Assembly (NCBI RefSeq): GCF_049846925.1
Contig: NZ_JBNCMT010000001.1
Span: forward strand, 1 to 64,000
Length of the DNA: 64,000 bases
Source: Brevibacillus_H sp049846925
GTDB lineage: Bacteria; Bacillota; Bacilli; Brevibacillales; Brevibacillaceae
Direction of reading: 5' to 3'
Under the pieces are notes generated by a model, which made no database searches, had not been told where the DNA came from, and saw only the letters and a list, made by a program, of their open reading frames with translations. Both the position numbers and the translations under genes were made by a program. Position 1 is the first letter of the stretch; each line of letters begins with the position of its first letter. Positions 60,399 to 64,000 of this stretch are shown in pieces.

Positions 60399-60587
60399 AT
60401 GTTGAAAGCTTTTTGGTTATCCAGTATTTTCTTCACAGTATTTTGGGTCCTATTTGGAATCTGGAAAGTTACCAACACCTATATCTTTTATAAATCAATT
60501 GACTTCCAAGCAATGATCCTGGTTTTCTGCATGCTTTGTACCTTTCTTATCTCTATCAGTAAATACAGACATTACATTTCAAAATAA
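60399..60587 (+). CDS. Small two-helix membrane protein
   Basis: A 62-residue protein: helices 'FWLSSIFFTVFWVLFGIW' and 'AMILVFCMLCTFLISISKY'. ATG 60399 follows GTAGGTG; a GTG at 60393 overlaps that site. It lies 67 bases after the other two-helix gene. Function unknown. The 266 bases after it hold no gene. Confidence 0.5.
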   Translation: MLKAFWLSSIFFTVFWVLFGIWKVTNTYIFYKSIDFQAMILVFCMLCTFLISISKYRHYISK

Positions 60588-60853
60588 CTTTTTTAAAATC
60601 AAAATTTGTTATTGTTAGATTAAAATGGCGGTGTCAACTGGATATGAATCTCTTTCTGACATTTTTACTCTGACATCGATGTACACTCAGCAAAGTGGTA
60701 TCTAGAAGAAGATAATCGCATGTATAGTTTTAAATGCAGTATTTCTACGGTGTTTTTATAGAATCGAACTGGAATATCCGAAAGGCAGTTACTAGCTTTC
60801 AATTTGTGCTTAGCTTATCCGATTAAAATGTAAAGCTATGTTATCACTTTTTT

Positions 60854-61597
60854 TCATTCCGTTCGGTTTGGTACCCAAGTAAGCATCTCCATAATATTTT
60901 CCCGAGACTCATCACTAATCTTCCAACCATTTTTCGCCAACATAGTTTTAATGATGTACGAACTGTAAACCTTTTGCATTCTCCAATTGGTGATATGCTT
61001 GGATACCATAATAGTTGTTACTAATTTGGTTGCTCCTCTTGGTCTGCCAATCACTTTAATGCTTTCATACCCGTCTCCCCATAAAACAGGAAAACAGTAT
61101 ACTTTTGTTCCGGCTGAGAACATTTTGGTTCCTTTACGCCATTCTTTTTTCTCGCCGAACAGCCGATAATCCACGATATTCCCAACAAGACACCAGATAA
61201 ATGGCAGTTTGATCTGTTTTTCATCTCGGTAGGTTTTTTTCCATTCGATGTAGTTGGTTGTCAATAAATTCACTAGGTTAATACACTCGGTTACATACTC
61301 TAGCAGTAGTTCACGATCTGATGTACTTTTGCAATATAACGCATAGAAATAATCTCTATCATCCACTATTTGGAACGGTACAAATTTTTCTCTTTCTAAT
61401 AGAAATACATTGTATTGTCCTTTAGGCTCATTCACAGAATTCTTCACAACCCGAACGATGTAATTTTTCGTGTCATTTATAACCTCTAATAGTATTTCGG
61501 TTTTATTCCCTGTCTGTTGTCCATGAAGTATCTCGCTTTCCATGCTCCTGTTATCCACAAAAGAAGATACAGGAAACCACTCCAACTGCTGAAACAA
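60854..61597 (-). CDS. Uncharacterised protein coupled to a lipoprotein gene
   Basis: A 247-residue soluble protein: 'EILLEVINDTKNYIVRVVKN', 'NVFLLEREKFVPFQIVDDRD', 'CLVGNIVDYRLFGEKKEWRK' and 'GTKMFSAGTKVYCFPVLWGD'. Its TTG start (61597) is one base after the lipoprotein stop, with GAGGTGAAG across the junction. I do not recognise the family; the 'GTKxFxxGTKVYC' stretch resembles a small beta-barrel. Confidence 0.55.
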   Translation of the reverse strand: MFQQLEWFPVSSFVDNRSMESEILHGQQTGNKTEILLEVINDTKNYIVRVVKNSVNEPKGQYNVFLLEREKFVPFQIVDDRDYFYALYCKSTSDRELLLEYVTECINLVNLLTTNYIEWKKTYRDEKQIKLPFIWCLVGNIVDYRLFGEKKEWRKGTKMFSAGTKVYCFPVLWGDGYESIKVIGRPRGATKLVTTIMVSKHITNWRMQKVYSSYIIKTMLAKNGWKISDESRENIMEMLTWVPNRTE

Positions 61598-61598
61598 C

Positions 61599-62144
61599 CT
61601 ACTTCACCTCACCATCATCAAATTTACGGAACGGATTGGGCTCAAAATCCGACTTGCGAATAAACCCCCAGATTCCGCCGGGAGCATTAATCTCGTACAA
61701 ATCTCCCTTTTCTCCCACGATAAAAATGATGTTACGCTGACCTTTTTCCTTGACGATACCTTGTTCATCATAGATCAGTGCATCTTGTTTCAAATACCCC
61801 TCTTTAACCAGTTGAGGATCATATTCAGCCAACGCCTCTTTTTTTACCCATTTCTCCCCTTCAATCGGCTCTGCATAAGGGAAAAACTCAATTTGGTACC
61901 ACTCTTCTTGCGCTTCTTCCACTTTGACAACCTTTCCCACTTCTAATGGAAACAATTCTTTTCCCTCGTTGGTTGTGGGGTATACAAACGCCTGTTTTTT
62001 GACAACCATGTAATTTTCCTTTTGCTTCACAGGAACATTGCTGGGTGATTTTTGATTCACCTGTTGATTTGTTTCACTGCTTAACTGGCATCCAGCTAAA
62101 GTAAAACAAACCAATAAAACAGATATGCATTTCCCTATCTTCAC
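61599..62144 (-). CDS. Lipoprotein with SH3-like repeats
   Basis: A 181-residue lipoprotein: lipobox 'FTLAGC' (Cys19), a Gln/Ser-rich linker, then two beta-barrel-like segments ('LEVGKVVKVEEAQEEWYQIE', 'EKGDLYEINAPGGIWGFIRK') typical of bacterial SH3 domains. GTG 62144 follows GAGGCGATC. It is co-transcribed with the next gene. Confidence 0.7.
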   Translation of the reverse strand: MKIGKCISVLLVCFTLAGCQLSSETNQQVNQKSPSNVPVKQKENYMVVKKQAFVYPTTNEGKELFPLEVGKVVKVEEAQEEWYQIEFFPYAEPIEGEKWVKKEALAEYDPQLVKEGYLKQDALIYDEQGIVKEKGQRNIIFIVGEKGDLYEINAPGGIWGFIRKSDFEPNPFRKFDDGEVK

Positions 62145-62190
62145 AGTTTGATCGCCTCACTCTTACTCTCGTCATCCCATATGACGATCC

Positions 62191-62222
62191 AAAAAACCCG
62201 AGGTTTCACAACACTCGGGTTC
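62191..62222 (-). terminator. Rho-independent terminator
   Basis: AACCCGAG / CTCGGGTT stem then six T on the minus strand, after the SDR gene. Confidence 0.85.
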
Positions 62223-62240
62223 ATACAGCTAGAAATATTG

Positions 62241-63011
62241 TTAAAATCCAAAAGTAGACATCCCGCCGTCAACGGCAATGGTCTGCCCAGAAATATAAGC
62301 AGCGGCATCGGAAGCCAAAAAGATTGTCGGACCCACCAAATCTTCCAGATCACCAATCCGTCCCATTGGCGTACGACTTAATATTTCTTGGACAAATTGT
62401 GGATCATCCAGAAGCTTCTCGGTCAACGGGGTGCGGAAATACCAGGGAGCAATCGTATTAACGGTAACTCCGAACTTGTTCCACTCCAGTGTCAAGACTT
62501 TGGACATATGAATAACCCCAGCCTTGCTAGCACCATAGGCAACACCAGTGCGAAGTGCCACCAGGCCTGCGACAGATGTGATGTTGATAATTCTTCCATA
62601 TTGCTGCTCACACATGACTTTCCCTGCAGCTTGCGCCATAAAGAAGGTAGCTTTCAAATCAAGATCGACCACTCGATTCCAATCTTCTTCGGATACATCA
62701 AGCGCCTTGGTACGTATGTTCATTCCGGCATTATTGACGAGAATATGCAGTCCACCAAGCTGATCAATGGTTTGGGCCACAATATCCTCATGACTTCCTG
62801 CCTGTGTGATGTCTGCTTCAATCGCAATTGCTTTGCCACCCATTTCATGAATTTCATCCACTAGCTCATCCAACTGGGTACGGGTTCTTGAAACAAGTGC
62901 CACTTGTGCCCCTGCTTCGCAAAGTCCAACCGCCAAAGTTCTGCCGATCCCTCTGCCTGCTCCTGTCACAATCGCTGTCTTTCCTGTCAAATCAAACCGC
63001 TTCGACGACAT
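62241..63011 (-). CDS. Short-chain dehydrogenase/reductase (FabG-like)
   Basis: A 256-residue classical SDR: cofactor motif 'TGAGRGIG' (residues 16-23), 'NNAGMN', active-site Ser in 'NITSVAG' and 'YGASKAG' (Tyr/Lys), then 'NTIAPWYFRTPL' and 'SGQTIAVDGGMSTFGF'. It resembles 3-oxoacyl-ACP reductases and gluconate 5-dehydrogenases; the substrate cannot be told. ATG 63011 follows GGTGGAGG; the frame extends 14 codons more without support. Confidence 0.9.
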   Translation of the reverse strand: MSSKRFDLTGKTAIVTGAGRGIGRTLAVGLCEAGAQVALVSRTRTQLDELVDEIHEMGGKAIAIEADITQAGSHEDIVAQTIDQLGGLHILVNNAGMNIRTKALDVSEEDWNRVVDLDLKATFFMAQAAGKVMCEQQYGRIINITSVAGLVALRTGVAYGASKAGVIHMSKVLTLEWNKFGVTVNTIAPWYFRTPLTEKLLDDPQFVQEILSRTPMGRIGDLEDLVGPTIFLASDAAAYISGQTIAVDGGMSTFGF

Positions 63012-63040
63012 GTTATCCTCCACCTCTCCAATCGTGCAAT

Positions 63041-63144
63041 ACCCACCCGACACAAGCTATCGCTGGCGGTCGACTAAACGCAACATCCGTGTTGCATCGT
63101 CGACACTCGCACGTCCTGAGCATCGTCGGGCGGGGCCCCAAACT
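63041..63144. repeat. Structured repeat element, copy 2
   Basis: Begins ACCCACCCGACACAAGCTAT and ends GGCGGGGCCCCAAACT, as in copy 1 at 36092. The ends pair as CCC-A-CCCGAC with GTCGGG-C-GGG. Between them is an added arm: GTCGAC (63069) ... GTCGAC (63099) enclosing GCAACA-TCCG-TGTTGC. It lies between the divergent SDR and yfhH genes. Confidence 0.6.
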
Positions 63145-63222
63145 CTTAAAAAAATTCGCTTCCAATCGCATAACCTCCTTTTTCTTGTTACAATCAATAT
63201 CGAGGATAAGGAGGTTGTCTCA

Positions 63223-63522
63223 ATGCGATTATTCAGTCAGATGACATTGGCAGAATTACAAATGGAAATGGAAACACTATTAAAAGAGGCCGAAGAGAAA
63301 AAAATTAAAGGTGATCTCGTAGGCTTCGGTATCCTGGAGCAGAAATTTTTCATGGCAAAATCGTATTTTGTAGGGACAAAAGACTTTTTTATTGGAAAAC
63401 CATACAAGGTACATGGACACGATTTGCCATTTACGATTGAGTATTTCAATGGTGTTTTTGCTTGGGGTCACTTTGAGGGATCTCAGGAGTCACTTGGCTT
63501 TCCGGTAGGTATGTTGGAGTAA
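63223..63522 (+). CDS. yfhH: YfhH family protein (DUF1811)
   Basis: A 99-residue protein: 'FSQMTLAELQMEMETLLKEA', 'LEQKFFMAKSYFVGTKDFFI' and 'FTIEYFNGVFAWGHFEGS' match Bacillus YfhH (104 residues), a family with an N-terminal helical hairpin and C-terminal SH3-like part, sometimes called a transcriptional regulator. ATG 63223 follows AAGGAGG; the longer frame upstream runs through the repeat element and is not real. Confidence 0.85.
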   Translation: MRLFSQMTLAELQMEMETLLKEAEEKKIKGDLVGFGILEQKFFMAKSYFVGTKDFFIGKPYKVHGHDLPFTIEYFNGVFAWGHFEGSQESLGFPVGMLE

Positions 63523-63566
63523 ATCCCAGCATGATTTCAACAGGATTAAAGGAGCTACTCTCTCGA

Positions 63567-64000
63567 ATGGACAGTACCAATATCGTTTTACTCATCTTAC
63601 TTTGCTTAGGAATCGTCGGCAATAATAACGAAATCAGTATCGCCGTTGCTTTTCTTCTGCTACTCCGGCTTTTGCACGTGGAGCGAATGTTCCCGATACT
63701 TGAGCAGCATGGTCTCAAATTCGGGATTATCCTCCTGACGATTGGCGTGCTTGCACCTGTTGCCAGTGGTAAAATCACTCCCGAAGCCATTCTGAAAACA
63801 TTTTCTGATTGGCATTCGATTCTGGCCATTGGGATTGGCATATTCGTTGCTTTTCTGGGTGGGCATGGCGTTCAATTAATGACGAGAAACCCTTTGATTG
63901 TCAATGGGCTGCTCGTTGGAACCATTGTTGGCGTCACTTTTTTCCGTGGTGTGCCAGTCGGTCCACTGATTGCAGCCGGAATGCTTGCCTTTGTTTTGCA
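63567..64000 (+). CDS. DUF441 family membrane protein (partial)
   Basis: At least 144 residues, cut by the window end. Four hydrophobic segments and the DUF441 (YeaL/YtwI) signatures 'NIVLLILLCLGIVGNNNEIS', 'GIILLTIGVLAPVASGKI', 'GGHGVQLMTRNPLIVNGLL' and 'FFRGVPVGPLIAAGMLAF'. Function unknown. ATG 63567 is 11 bases after AAAGGAG and matches the family's usual start; ATG 63531 is the alternative. Confidence 0.85.
   Translation, partial: MDSTNIVLLILLCLGIVGNNNEISIAVAFLLLLRLLHVERMFPILEQHGLKFGIILLTIGVLAPVASGKITPEAILKTFSDWHSILAIGIGIFVAFLGGHGVQLMTRNPLIVNGLLVGTIVGVTFFRGVPVGPLIAAGMLAFVL

Noticed and set aside
63010..63222. Long N-terminal extension of the YfhH frame
   Set aside because: The extension reads through the structured repeat; ATG 63223 with AAGGAGG gives the normal family length.

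Overview
The window looks like the chromosome of a spore-forming Firmicute, most likely Brevibacillus or a close Paenibacillaceae relative. The signs are strong AGGAGG-type ribosome sites, frequent TTG and GTG starts, and Bacilli-specific families (DUF2935, DUF3231, DUF1292, YozD-like, YflT, YfhH, a SleB-type hydrolase). There are also futalosine-pathway menaquinone genes, separate parE/parC, and a reductive pyrimidine-degradation cluster under a PucR regulator. No rRNA, tRNA, CRISPR array or insertion sequence was recognised. Family names come from recognising sequence patterns by eye; no database search was possible.

Layout. 0-6 kb: small accessory genes, including a GlpM-like membrane protein, ferritin-like DUF2935 and DUF3231 proteins, two acetyltransferases (one apparently with an AUU start), a protein with four CX3C motifs, and a decayed two-helix membrane gene. 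6-8.6 kb: an orphan sensor kinase and an ADP-ribosyltransferase-like protein. 8.7-25.2 kb: pyrimidine catabolism. PreT/PreA reduce uracil or thymine, dihydropyrimidinase opens the ring, and a nitrilase-family beta-ureidopropionase releases beta-alanine. An omega-aminotransferase and MmsA then carry the beta-amino acid to acyl-CoA, and a PucR activator is divergent from mmsA. Between the two halves lie mqnB-mqnD, an unknown two-gene operon, an acyl-CoA synthetase and small genes.

25-36 kb: two tandem secreted subtilisin-like proteases of equal length, then parE-parC with a small downstream gene, YflT and DUF1292. 36.9-42.6 kb: a compact operon with an ECF sigma factor, a membrane-anchored beta-propeller partner, a large membrane protein, and an ABC ATPase and permease. 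42.8-47.2 kb: a PLP trans-sulfuration enzyme, a lipoprotein cyclophilin, a solute-binding protein without a lipobox, and a SleB-like hydrolase.

47-62 kb: an AT-rich accessory region. It holds a possible small RNA, a Qnr-like pentapeptide protein and a run of immunity-like or orphan genes separated by a recurring CGTTAG-ended repeat. It also has a 48-residue secreted peptide, small membrane proteins and several lipoproteins. 62-64 kb: an SDR reductase, YfhH and the start of a DUF441 membrane protein.

Three further signals stand out. Four short genes are broken by apparent one-base indels, three of them at A/T homopolymers. A structured element occurs twice, 27 kb apart, with a compensatory base change in its closing stem. 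Several genes missed by ordinary length cut-offs (31, 48 and 59 residues) are well supported by ribosome sites and terminators.
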